In this document: in pieces, positions 15,982 through 24,961 of the stretch | Layout of the letters: each line of letters starts with the position of its first letter | Position numbering within the stretch: the first letter of the stretch is position 1 | Assembly (NCBI RefSeq): GCF_044377035.1 | Contig: NZ_JBILJW010000008.1 | Span: 1 to 64,000 of the forward strand | Reading direction: 5' to 3' | Source of the DNA: Silanimonas sp044377035 | Lineage (GTDB): Bacteria; Pseudomonadota; Gammaproteobacteria; Xanthomonadales; Xanthomonadaceae | Length of the DNA stretch: 64,000 nucleotides | Notes under the pieces: generated by a model | What the model saw: the letters and a program-made list of their open reading frames with translations, nothing else | What the model was told of the DNA's origin: nothing | The model's database searches: none | Made by a program: the position numbers and the translations under genes

Positions 15982-18734
15982 TCGGAAGCCTCCAGACGGC
16001 TTGGGGGACGGGGCGCGAGGCGGCCGACGATCACCAGCAGGCCGCCGACGGTCAGGAAGGACACGATGCCGAGCAGGTCGCCGAGGTTCTCGCGGTCGAC
16101 CAGCAGCAGCTTCAGGAGCACGGCCACCAGCAGCAGTGCGCCGTAGGTCCACAGCGGGCGGCTGCCTCGGCGCGAGCCGAGGACCCAGCACACCACCCCT
16201 GCCAGCGACCACACCACGCTCAGCGCGGCTTGCGAGACGGTCCACGACGCGACATCCCACCAATCCACCGAGGTCATCCACGGCGTGCCTGCGAAGCCCT
16301 CGGCACCCCAATGCCACGACGCACGCAGGGTCGCCATGGTCATCAACGTGAACACCGCGGCCCCCAATGCCACGGCCGCGATGGGCCGGGTCGGGGCCTG
16401 GGGCGCCAGACTCTTCAGCCACGCCGCCAGCCCCAGTACACCGATCAGCTGGAACAGCTCGACCGGGTTGAGCATCGGCACCCAAGGCAGTGGCGCCGCG
16501 GTGCCGGCCACCACCTGGGTCACGACCCAGACCGAAGCAAGCACGAGCAACGCAAGGCCAAGCGCGATGCGGCGGTAGCCCTGGGCATCCGCGCCCACCG
16601 GCCATGCCGCGAGCGTCGGGCGACGAAGCAGCAATGCCGTGAGCGCGGCGAGTGGCAGCCACGGCAGGATCCAGCGCCAGCCGTCCCCGAGTGCCTCGGC
16701 GTTGATCGCTTCCAGCCCTTCGCGGATCCCCAGGCCCAAGGCCAGCGTGATCGCGGCGAGGGCGGCGATGTGGGTCGACGCCTGACGGCCGGTGAGGCCT
16801 CGCAACGCGGGGAGCACCACGACCATCGCCACGGCCAGCGCCAGCAGGGTGAAGCCCCGCGGCTCCGACAACCATGACGACGATTCGAGGTAGGCCACGA
16901 CGACCGCGAAAACGGCCGTGGGCATGGCCAGCGCCGGCAGCCACGCGGGTTTGCGCCAATCGGAGAGACGACGAAGCCCGGCGGCCAGCAGCGCACTGAG
17001 CGCGACGAACACTAGCCAACCTGCACCGAGCTCGAGATCCGCCCCGTCGGTGTAGGCGTGGACGTTGTCGAGGCGCTCCACTTCGCGCGCGCCGGCCCAG
17101 AACCACCACCCGAGGGCGGTGGCCGCCAGCAGGGCGCCACCCGGCGAACGCTGGTGCTCGTGCTCGCGATCGAGCAGCCATGCGCACGTGCCGGCACCGG
17201 CGACGAGCAGCAGCAGGTTCAGTGTGTGCCCATTGAGGATGGCCATGCCGTCGTGGCCCCACTCGAACGAAGCGACATAGGCCAGACCGGCGAGAACCTG
17301 CAGGCCGATGCCCGCCGCCTGAGGCCAACGGCGTTGCTGCGTCTGCCCAAGCCACAGCAGGGCCACGCCCTGAAGGGCCCAGGTGGCCGAGGTCCAACGT
17401 GCGGAGAGCGCCAGCGGGACGGCCAGCGTGGCGAAGGCCAATCCAAGCGCAGCGGCGCTCTGGCCGAGCACTCGCAACTTCGCCTCGCGGCGCGACCACA
17501 GGGCCAGCAACAGGTACACCGCGGCGACGGCCAGGGCCGAGAACGCCAAGGGCATCGTTTCACCGTCCAGCAGCGCCACCTGCATCGGGAACGCGATCAG
17601 CGGCGTGCCGAAGAGCAGGGTCGCGTCGACCTTGCCCGGCTCGCGACCCTTCAGCGCGTAGGCCACGGGGATGGTCACGTACATGAGGAAGAACGCGACC
17701 AGGAACGGTTCGGTCGTGCTGAACAGTTCGGGGCGAAAGTACTTCGCTCCCCACAGCGCACCGACGCCGAAGGTGAACACGAAGCCCATCAGGTTCATCG
17801 CACGCCACGGCCGCACCCACGCCATGGCGAACACGGCGCCATTCAGCAGCGCGTAGTAGCTGAAGAGCGCGACGTGGTTGCCACTGCCGGTCGAGAGCAG
17901 GATCGGCGCGAGGTAGCCGCCGAGGAATCCGATGACCGCGAGCCACACCGCGTTCTGGCGGATGGCCAGAACGGCGGCACCGGCGACCAGCACCAGCACG
18001 AGGGCGAACGCGAGGCCGGCAGGCAGCAAGTCCGGCACGCGGAAGCTGCCGAATACCGTGAGCAGCAGGATGCCGATCGCGCCGCCCTGCAGGCTGAGGC
18101 CGAAGGCCGGACGCTCGCGCGCCTGCTTCAGTCCGTAGACGAGCATCGCGATGGCTGCCAGCGCGATGCCCGCGTAGCGCATCGACACGGGCACGGTGAG
18201 CCAGCCCGCGCTCGCGGCATAGCGGATGAGCGCGGCGACACCGAACAGCGACACGAGCAGGCCGAGCTTGACCGGCACGTTCCCTTCGAACAGGAACGCC
18301 CGCAGGCGCGCTGCGAAACGCTCGATCGCATCGGGCTCGGCCGCCGGCGCGCGCGAGGCGGCAGGACGTGGGGCAGGGCGCTCGAAGGCGGGCGAGGGGC
18401 TTGGCGTGGGCGCTGGCTTCGCGGCCTCCATCGAGGGGATCGGCGGCGGTTCCTCTGGCGCTGCCGCCGCGGGCGCCATCGATTCCGCCACCGTTCGCGA
18501 GGGCTCCGGTGGAGGGGCTTCGGCCGGACGGGCCCGCGACTCGGGCTGCGGGCCACGACGCGCCTCGAGATCGCGAAGGCGTGTCGTCAGTGCGTCGATG
18601 CGGCTGGACTGGCGATACAGCAAGCCGAGCGCAGCAACGATGAGAAAGCCCGCGCCGAAGCCGAACATGGCCTCCGCTTCGGACGCCAGGACGGCGCCCA
18701 CGAGGGCCGCAGCGAATGCGAGCACCCAGATCAT
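15978..18734 (-). CDS. DUF2339 multi-spanning membrane protein
   Basis: 918 residues. One N-terminal membrane segment, a short coiled coil (SSRIDALTTRLRDLEARRG) and a Pro/Ala-rich linker (about 60-130) come first. The conserved DUF2339 core follows (ERFAARLRAFLFEGNVPVKLG, RYAGIALAAIAMLVYGLKQA, LQGGAIGILLLTVFG) with more than twenty hydrophobic spans to the end. The family has no proven role; size and fold recall large membrane transferases or transporters, but that is speculation. Co-transcribed with the DUF3999 gene downstream. Confidence 0.85.
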   Translation of the reverse strand: MIWVLAFAAALVGAVLASEAEAMFGFGAGFLIVAALGLLYRQSSRIDALTTRLRDLEARRGPQPESRARPAEAPPPEPSRTVAESMAPAAAAPEEPPPIPSMEAAKPAPTPSPSPAFERPAPRPAASRAPAAEPDAIERFAARLRAFLFEGNVPVKLGLLVSLFGVAALIRYAASAGWLTVPVSMRYAGIALAAIAMLVYGLKQARERPAFGLSLQGGAIGILLLTVFGSFRVPDLLPAGLAFALVLVLVAGAAVLAIRQNAVWLAVIGFLGGYLAPILLSTGSGNHVALFSYYALLNGAVFAMAWVRPWRAMNLMGFVFTFGVGALWGAKYFRPELFSTTEPFLVAFFLMYVTIPVAYALKGREPGKVDATLLFGTPLIAFPMQVALLDGETMPLAFSALAVAAVYLLLALWSRREAKLRVLGQSAAALGLAFATLAVPLALSARWTSATWALQGVALLWLGQTQQRRWPQAAGIGLQVLAGLAYVASFEWGHDGMAILNGHTLNLLLLVAGAGTCAWLLDREHEHQRSPGGALLAATALGWWFWAGAREVERLDNVHAYTDGADLELGAGWLVFVALSALLAAGLRRLSDWRKPAWLPALAMPTAVFAVVVAYLESSSWLSEPRGFTLLALAVAMVVVLPALRGLTGRQASTHIAALAAITLALGLGIREGLEAINAEALGDGWRWILPWLPLAALTALLLRRPTLAAWPVGADAQGYRRIALGLALLVLASVWVVTQVVAGTAAPLPWVPMLNPVELFQLIGVLGLAAWLKSLAPQAPTRPIAAVALGAAVFTLMTMATLRASWHWGAEGFAGTPWMTSVDWWDVASWTVSQAALSVVWSLAGVVCWVLGSRRGSRPLWTYGALLLVAVLLKLLLVDRENLGDLLGIVSFLTVGGLLVIVGRLAPRPPSRLEASE

Positions 18735-18906
18735 TGAACGCGTCTCCCCGCGCGTGAGGTCCGCCGCAGTTCATCCGGAATGACGCAGGACGTCAACGCA
18801 GCGTCGACGAGGTGCGCATGCGTCGCGGGTGGCGGCACGCGGAAGCGCGGATTCCGCTACCGGGGGTCGCTGCCGAGGGCTGCGACGTCATCGGGCATGC
18901 AAACGC

Positions 18907-18928
18907 AAAACCCGCCTTTCGGCGGGTT
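18907..18928 (-). terminator. Terminator of tRNA-Pro
   Basis: Read on the minus strand, AACCCGCC-GAAA-GGCGGGTT followed by TTG forms a tight tetraloop hairpin just after the tRNA. The rest of the 200-base gap to the DUF2339 gene shows nothing else clear. Confidence 0.8.
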
Positions 18929-18942
18929 CGGCTTGCAACTTT

Positions 18943-19019
<77 letters not shown>

Positions 19020-19032
19020 ACGGGAGCCGCAA

Positions 19033-19061
19033 AGAATAGTGGGATTCGCCGCTCATCGCAA
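19033..19061 (-). promoter_or_regulatory. Sigma-70 promoter of tRNA-Pro
   Basis: On the minus strand TTGCGA (19061-19056) and TATTCT (19038-19033) are separated by exactly 17 bases. The GC-rich run before the tRNA 5' end resembles stringently controlled discriminators. Confidence 0.65.
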
Positions 19062-19193
19062 GTCCCCCGGTCGCATGACGCGGTGGAACCGCCCTGGCCC
19101 AGCCCCGGACGTTCGCGGCCCTCGTGCCACTGCGCCGCCTTGCGGTCGATTTGCGACAATCGGCGGTCTTTCGATATCCCCCGGAGAGTCCGC

Positions 19194-20573
19194 GTGATCA
19201 AGCCCCGCACCCCGCCCGGCGTCCTGGAGCTGCTGCCTCGCGACCAGATCGCCTTCCAGCGCGTGCTCGACGTGATCCGTCGCAACTACGAGCGCTTCGG
19301 TTTCCTGCCGGTCGAAACGCCGGTGTTCGAACTCACCGATGTGCTGCTGACGAAGAGCGGCGGAGAAACCGAGCGCCAGGTGTACTTCGCCCAATCCACG
19401 GGCGCGCTCGAGAAGAAGGACGAGGGCCTGCCGGAACTCGCCCTGCGCTTCGACCTCACGGTGCCGCTGGCGCGCTATGTCGCCGAACACGAGCACGACC
19501 TCGCGTTCCCGTTCCGCCGCTACCAGATGCAGCGCGTGTACCGCGGCGAACGCCAGCAGCGCGGGCGCTTCCGCGAGTTCTACCAGTGCGACATCGACGT
19601 GATCGGCAAGGACGCGCTGTCGGTGCGCCACGACGCCGAGATGCCCGCGGTGATCCACGCGATCTTCGCCGAACTCGGCATCGGCAAGTTCACCATCCAG
19701 ATGAACAACCGCAAGCTGATGCGCGGCTTCTTCGAGCGCCTCGGCGTGGCGGATGGCGCCTTGCAGATGTCGGTGCTGCGCGAGGTGGACAAGATCGACA
19801 AGCGCGGCGCCGACTACGTGCGCGACACCTTGACCGGCGAGGGCTTCGGGCTGTCCGCCGAGGCGGTGGCGCAGATCCTCGCCTTCGTCTCGGTCCGCTC
19901 GAACGGCCACGACGACGCGCTGGCGAAGCTCGATGCCCTCGGCGGCGGCAACGCCACGCTGGAGCAGGGCGTCGCCGAGTTGCGCGAGGTGCTGTCGCTG
20001 GTCAAGGCGCTGGGCGTTCCCGAAGCCGACTACGCCATCAATTTCTCCATCGCACGTGGCCTCGACTACTACACCGGCACCGTCTACGAGACGACGCTCG
20101 ACGCCCACCCGCAGATCGGTTCGATCTGCTCGGGTGGCCGCTACGACAATCTCGCCAGCCATTACACGAAGTCGCATTTGCCGGGCGTGGGCATCTCCAT
20201 CGGCGTGACCCGGCTGTTCTGGCAGCTGCGCGAAGCGGGGTTGATCGGCACGGCTGAAAGCAGCGTCGAGTGCCTGGTGGCGCTGATGGACGACGCGGGT
20301 CTGGCTGACGCGCTAGCCCTCGGCAACCGGCTGCGCACGGGCGGCATCAATGCCGAAGTGCAGCTCGAGCCGAAGAAGCTCGCCAAGCAGTTCCAGTACG
20401 CCGACCGCGCCGGCATCCGCTTCGTGCTGCTGCGTGGCGAGGACGAGCTGGCCAAGGGCACCGTCGCGGTGAAGGACCTCCGTCGCAACGAGCAGTTCGA
20501 AGTCGCGGAGGGTGAACTTGTCGCGGCCCTCAAGGTCGAGCTCGCGCAGCAGCGCGCGCTCGCGGGTCGCTGA
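19194..20573 (+). CDS. hisS: Histidyl-tRNA synthetase
   Basis: 459 residues, class II. Motif 2 region (RYQMQRVYRGERQQRGRFREF), HisA motif ARGLDYYTGTVYE and the SGGRYDNL segment are all present, followed by an anticodon-binding domain (LGNRLRTGGINAEVQL, GIRFVLLRGEDEL). The GTG at 19194 follows GGAGAG by seven bases; the frame upstream lies in the tRNA-Pro promoter region. The stop is one base before the GTG of the ammonia-lyase gene, so the two are likely co-transcribed. Confidence 0.95.
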   Translation: MIKPRTPPGVLELLPRDQIAFQRVLDVIRRNYERFGFLPVETPVFELTDVLLTKSGGETERQVYFAQSTGALEKKDEGLPELALRFDLTVPLARYVAEHEHDLAFPFRRYQMQRVYRGERQQRGRFREFYQCDIDVIGKDALSVRHDAEMPAVIHAIFAELGIGKFTIQMNNRKLMRGFFERLGVADGALQMSVLREVDKIDKRGADYVRDTLTGEGFGLSAEAVAQILAFVSVRSNGHDDALAKLDALGGGNATLEQGVAELREVLSLVKALGVPEADYAINFSIARGLDYYTGTVYETTLDAHPQIGSICSGGRYDNLASHYTKSHLPGVGISIGVTRLFWQLREAGLIGTAESSVECLVALMDDAGLADALALGNRLRTGGINAEVQLEPKKLAKQFQYADRAGIRFVLLRGEDELAKGTVAVKDLRRNEQFEVAEGELVAALKVELAQQRALAGR

Positions 20574-20574
20574 C

Positions 20575-22458
20575 GTGGCGACCACCGTTCCCAATGCCAC
20601 GGCCGTCCGCCTGGACGGCGCATCGCTCACGCGCGAGCAGGTCGTCGCCGTCGCTCGCGGCGCGTCGGTCGTGCTCGATGCGACGCAGCTCCGCGCCGTG
20701 CAGCGCACGGCGGATTTCCTCGCCGAGCAGGTGCGGCGGCAGGAACCGCTCTACGGTGTCTCGACCGGCTTCGGCAGCAACGCCGACCGGCTGCTGGGCG
20801 CGCACCGCCTTCGCGGCGACGGCGATGCCGGCACCACGCTGCACGAGGAACTGCAGGAAAACCTGATCACCACGCATGCGGTGTGCATCGGCGAACCGTT
20901 CCCCGAGGACGTCGTGCGCGCGATGTTGGTCATCCGCATCAACACGCTGATGAAGGGCCACTCCGGCGTGCGTTCGAGCACGCTCGAGGCCTACGCCGCG
21001 ATGCTCAACGCCGGCATCGTGCCGGTGGTGCCGAAGCTGGGCTCCGTGGGCGCGAGCGGCGACCTCGCCCCGCTGTCGCACCTCGCCATCGTGCTGCTGG
21101 GGCAGGGCGAAGCCTTCTTCCGCGGCGAGCGCCTGCCGGGCGGCGAAGCCTTGAAGCGTGCCGGGCTGGCGCCGATCCGCCTCTCGTACAAGGAGGGCCT
21201 GGCGCTGAACAACGGCACGGCGCAGATGCTCGCCACGGCCGTGCTTTGCGCCGAGCGCCTGGAGAAACTCGTCGAGCTCGCCGACCGCTGCGCAGCCATG
21301 ACGATCGACGCATTCGCCGGTCGCCGTCGCGCCTTCGATGCGCACGTGCATGCATTGCGTCCGCATCCCGGGCAGGTGGCCAGTGCGGCGAACCTGCGGG
21401 CGCTACTCGAAGATTCGACGCTTGCCGACATCGCCTACCACCTCGTGCCACGGGCGAAGCCCTGGCTGCCGTCGAGCTGGCCGAACGCCTCGCTCGCCGC
21501 ACTGAGCTTCGATATCGGCTGGGACTGGGTGCCGGCCGACCAGCGCCATGGGCGCGAACGCTTCTACCAGCGCTTCAAGCCCTTCCGCGGCGGCAAGAAG
21601 CACCAGCCGCAGGACAGCTACAGCCTGCGCTGCGCCCCGCAGGTGCATGGCGCGGTGCGCGACGCCTTGGCCCAGCTGCAGCGCGTCGTCGATGTCGAGC
21701 TCAACGCCGTCACCGACAATCCGCTGATCTTCCCGGACCTCGAAGGCGCGAAATACATCGAAGACCAGGTGGTCTCCGCCGGCCACTTCCACGGCATGCC
21801 GATCGCGCTGGCGATGAGTTACGTCAAGGCGGCGATCCCGGTGCTCGCCTCGATCTCCGAACGCCGGCTCAACAAGCTGGTCGACCCGGCCACCAACGAC
21901 GGGCTGCCGGCCTTCCTCAGCGGCAACGAGGACGGCACCGATTCGGGCTACATGATCGTGCAGTACACCGCCGCGGCCATCGTCAACGACCTCGCCTCGC
22001 GCGCTCATCCGGCCACGGTGTATTCCATACCCACCAGCGCCAACGCCGAGGACCACGTCTCGATGGGCGCGAACGAGGGGCGCCATGTGCTCGACATGAG
22101 CGCAGACCTCGCAAAGGTGCTGGCACTGGAATTGATGACGGCCTCCCAAGCCCTCGACTTCCGCCGCGACATGATCGAAGCCTCGCGGCGACTGGCCCGC
22201 GAAGCCGACCTGGCGACGTTCGCGTCGAAGGTGGGCAACGCGCCGCCCGATCCGCATCCGCAACGGGCCCAGTTCCTCGCCGAGTGCGATGCGCTCCGTG
22301 CCGAACTCGCTTCGTCGCCGGGCTTCGCGCCGGGCCGCGTGGTTTCCGAACTGCACGCATCCTTCAGGGCCAAGGTGGCCTTCCTCGGGAAGGACCGCGC
22401 CCTCGACGGCGATGTCGCCGCCGCCGTGGACTTCGTCGAGGCCTTGCTGGGGCGCTGA
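20575..22458 (+). CDS. MIO-type aromatic amino acid ammonia-lyase, histidine ammonia-lyase-like
   Basis: 627 residues. GSVGASGDLAPLSHLA holds the Ala160-Ser161-Gly162 triad that cyclises to the MIO cofactor; YGVSTGFG, FHGMPIALAM, ISERRLNKL and SIPTSANAEDHVSMG are family signatures. It should remove ammonia from histidine or a related aromatic amino acid. HutH is usually about 510 residues: the extra length comes mainly from an insert around residues 285-345 with the sequence SFDIGWDWVPADQRHGRERF. No other hut gene is near; the partner is hisS. Xanthomonads also use such lyases in pigment pathways, so the true substrate is open. Confidence 0.8.
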   Translation: MATTVPNATAVRLDGASLTREQVVAVARGASVVLDATQLRAVQRTADFLAEQVRRQEPLYGVSTGFGSNADRLLGAHRLRGDGDAGTTLHEELQENLITTHAVCIGEPFPEDVVRAMLVIRINTLMKGHSGVRSSTLEAYAAMLNAGIVPVVPKLGSVGASGDLAPLSHLAIVLLGQGEAFFRGERLPGGEALKRAGLAPIRLSYKEGLALNNGTAQMLATAVLCAERLEKLVELADRCAAMTIDAFAGRRRAFDAHVHALRPHPGQVASAANLRALLEDSTLADIAYHLVPRAKPWLPSSWPNASLAALSFDIGWDWVPADQRHGRERFYQRFKPFRGGKKHQPQDSYSLRCAPQVHGAVRDALAQLQRVVDVELNAVTDNPLIFPDLEGAKYIEDQVVSAGHFHGMPIALAMSYVKAAIPVLASISERRLNKLVDPATNDGLPAFLSGNEDGTDSGYMIVQYTAAAIVNDLASRAHPATVYSIPTSANAEDHVSMGANEGRHVLDMSADLAKVLALELMTASQALDFRRDMIEASRRLAREADLATFASKVGNAPPDPHPQRAQFLAECDALRAELASSPGFAPGRVVSELHASFRAKVAFLGKDRALDGDVAAAVDFVEALLGR

Positions 22459-22459
22459 A

Positions 22460-23596
22460 TCAGCGCGCCAGCAGCTCCACCCTCGCGACCTGCCCGTTGC
22501 GGGCGTCGGTCAGGACATAGAGCGCGCCATCCGGGCCCTGCCGCACGTCGCGGATGCGCTCGTTCCATTCGTCGAGCAGCACTTCGGTATCAGCCACGCG
22601 CTCGCCGTCCAGCACCAGCCGCTGGAGGTGCGTCAGCGCCAGCGAGCCCACGAAGGCGTTGCCCTTCCACGCGGGGAAGCGCTCGGCGGTGTAGAACGCG
22701 AAGCCCGAGGCGCCGATCGACGGCGTCCACTGGTGCAGCGGCTGTTCCATGCCGGCCATCTCCTTCAGGCCGTCGCCGATGGTCGTGCCGTTGTAGTTGA
22801 TGCCGTAGGTGATTACCGGCCAACCGTAGTTGCGGCCGGCGCGCGGCACGTTGATCTCGTCGCCGCCGCGCGGGCCGTGCTCGTGCGTCCAGACCAGGCC
22901 GGTCTGCGGGTGCAGGGCCATGCCCTGGATGTTGCGATGGCCATAGCTGAACACGCCCGGATGCGTGCCGGCCCGTGCGGCCAGCGGTAGCGCCGTCGCG
23001 GGCGTGCCATCGTCGTTGAGCTTGAACAGCTTGCCCTGGCCGCGGGTGAGGTCCTGGGCGCTGTCCTGCATGCCGCGATCGCCGCTGCTTACCCAGAGCT
23101 GGCCGCTGCGGTCGAACACCAGGCGCGAGCCGTAGTGGAAGCCGGTGTCGACTTTCGGCGACTGCCGGAAGATCACCTGCACGTCCGTCAGGGTCTCGCC
23201 TTCGAGGCGGCCGCGCGCCACCGAGGTGCCGGCGCCGCCGCTGCCCGGCTCCGAGAAGCTCAGATAGACCAGCCCGTTCTCGGCGAACTTCGGATGCAGC
23301 ACGACATCCAGCAGGCCGCCTTGGCCGCGGGCCTGTACGCGCGGCACGCCGGAGATCGGACGCGACAGGGTGCCGTCGGCATTGACGATACGGAGGCGGC
23401 CCGGCCGCTCCGTCACCAGCATGCGGCCGTCGGGCAGGAAGGCGAGCCCCCAGGGGTGTTCGAGGCCTTCGGCCACGGTCGTCACCCGGACCGGGCCGTT
23501 CTCGCTCGCGAATTCGCGGGATTCCGCGGCGAGCGTCGTCGCGGCGGGAAGGGCCAAAGCAAGGGCAAGGAAAGCGGCGAGCGGGCGTCGGGACAT
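22460..23596 (-). CDS. PQQ-dependent aldose sugar dehydrogenase-like protein (YliI type)
   Basis: 378 residues, signal peptide (LAAFLALALALPAATTLAA), then a six-bladed propeller of the soluble glucose dehydrogenase / YliI family: LEHPWGLAFLPDGRMLVTERPG, GQGGLLDVVLHP, SSGDRGMQD, YGHRNIQGMALHP, HEHGPRGGDEIN, NERIRDVRQGPDG. Such periplasmic enzymes oxidise aldose sugars with PQQ and calcium. The H-R-N and G-G-D-E-I segments that line the cofactor site are present. It converges one base from the ammonia-lyase gene and follows a paralogue. Confidence 0.88.
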   Translation of the reverse strand: MSRRPLAAFLALALALPAATTLAAESREFASENGPVRVTTVAEGLEHPWGLAFLPDGRMLVTERPGRLRIVNADGTLSRPISGVPRVQARGQGGLLDVVLHPKFAENGLVYLSFSEPGSGGAGTSVARGRLEGETLTDVQVIFRQSPKVDTGFHYGSRLVFDRSGQLWVSSGDRGMQDSAQDLTRGQGKLFKLNDDGTPATALPLAARAGTHPGVFSYGHRNIQGMALHPQTGLVWTHEHGPRGGDEINVPRAGRNYGWPVITYGINYNGTTIGDGLKEMAGMEQPLHQWTPSIGASGFAFYTAERFPAWKGNAFVGSLALTHLQRLVLDGERVADTEVLLDEWNERIRDVRQGPDGALYVLTDARNGQVARVELLAR

Positions 23597-23653
23597 GGTC
23601 GGCGTCGTCAGTGAAGGACGCGCGAGTGTCACGGCGACCGCATCAAGGGCGCG

Positions 23654-24904
23654 TCACTGCGTCACCCGGACCGACTTGGCGGGAACGCGCACTTCGCCGG
23701 ACGGGGCCGCCGGGGGCAGGATCGCGGGGCGCTTGCCGCGCGGCGTGACCGTCGGCGGCTCGATGCGGAGCACGCGGCCGTTGCTGTCGTCGGTCAGGGC
23801 GTAGACATTGCCATCCGCGCCGACGCGCACATCGCGGATGCGCCAATTCAGGCCGGAAAGCAGCTGCTCCTGGACGACGACGCGATTGTTCGAGTCGAGG
23901 CGAAGCCGATGGATGCTGCGCGACACGAGCCCGCCCACCAGCACACTGCCCATCCACTCCGGCGATCGCGGGTGGTTGTAGAAGGCGAGGCCGCTGGTGC
24001 CGATCGAGGGCACCCAGTAATGCTGCGGTTGCTCGAGGCCGGCCGCACTGGTGCCCGTGGCCTCCGGAATCGGGCGGTCGTCGTAACCGATACCCCAGGT
24101 AATCGTGGGCCAGCCGTAATTGAGGCCGCGACCGACGCGGTTGAGTTCGTCGCCACCTTTCGGGCCGTGCTCGTTCATCCACAGCTGGCCGGTGACCGGA
24201 TGGAAGGCCATGCCCTGCGGGCTGCGGTGGCCGGTGGACCAGATCTCGGGCAGCCAGGCGCTGTTGCCGACGAAGGGGTTGTCGGCCGGCACCGTGCCGT
24301 CGGTGCGGATGCGCACGATCTTGCCCTGGTGCTGGTTCTGGCGCTGGGCGGTGGCGTTGTTCTGGTTGTCGCCCGAGGTGACGTAAAGGAAGCCGTCGGG
24401 GCCGAACGCGAGGCGCGAACCGAAATGGCCCTGCGTGTTGAGCTTGGGCGTGGCGCGGAAGATCACGCTGCCGTTCACCAGGCCGGTGCTGCCGGCGTTC
24501 AATTCAGCCCTGTACACCGCGGTGCCTGCCGTGCCGTTCGTCCCCGGCTCGGCGAAGCTGAGGTAAACGCGGCGGTTGGTGGCGAACCCCGGATCGAGCG
24601 CGACGTCGAGCAGGCCGCCTTGCCCTTGGGCGAACACCGCCGGTAAGCCGGTGAGGGCGGTGGAGACGCCGCCCTGTGGCGTGACAACCCTCAGGCGCCC
24701 GGGACGTTCGGTGACAAGGAAATTGCCGTCGGGCAGGAAGGCGAGACCCCACGGGTTCTGCAGTCCGGTGGCGACCGTGGTGACGCGCACCGTGCCGAGC
24801 TGGCTGGCGGTGTTCTGCGTGTTGGCTTGTGCGGCAGCGGCTGCGGGCCACAGTGCGGCGGCGAGAACGGAAGCGAGGGTGACGGCAAGGGCGGCGCGGC
24901 GCAT
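23654..24904 (-). CDS. Second PQQ-dependent sugar dehydrogenase-like protein
   Basis: 416 residues with a signal peptide (AALAVTLASVLAAALWPAAAAAQ) and the same propeller motifs as its neighbour: LQNPWGLAFLPDGNFLVTERPG, GQGGLLDVALDPGFA, TSGDNQNNA, TGHRSPQGMAFHP, NEHGPKGGDELN. It carries a Pro-rich C-terminal extension (PRGKRPAILPPAAPSG) absent from the downstream copy. The two probably arose by tandem duplication and are co-transcribed (57 bases apart). No PQQ synthesis genes are in the window. Confidence 0.87.
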   Translation of the reverse strand: MRRAALAVTLASVLAAALWPAAAAAQANTQNTASQLGTVRVTTVATGLQNPWGLAFLPDGNFLVTERPGRLRVVTPQGGVSTALTGLPAVFAQGQGGLLDVALDPGFATNRRVYLSFAEPGTNGTAGTAVYRAELNAGSTGLVNGSVIFRATPKLNTQGHFGSRLAFGPDGFLYVTSGDNQNNATAQRQNQHQGKIVRIRTDGTVPADNPFVGNSAWLPEIWSTGHRSPQGMAFHPVTGQLWMNEHGPKGGDELNRVGRGLNYGWPTITWGIGYDDRPIPEATGTSAAGLEQPQHYWVPSIGTSGLAFYNHPRSPEWMGSVLVGGLVSRSIHRLRLDSNNRVVVQEQLLSGLNWRIRDVRVGADGNVYALTDDSNGRVLRIEPPTVTPRGKRPAILPPAAPSGEVRVPAKSVRVTQ

Positions 24905-24961
24905 GGGGATGGCCTCCGGGGGAAGGAGCCCAGAGGCTAGCGCGCTCCCGCTTCGGCGGAG

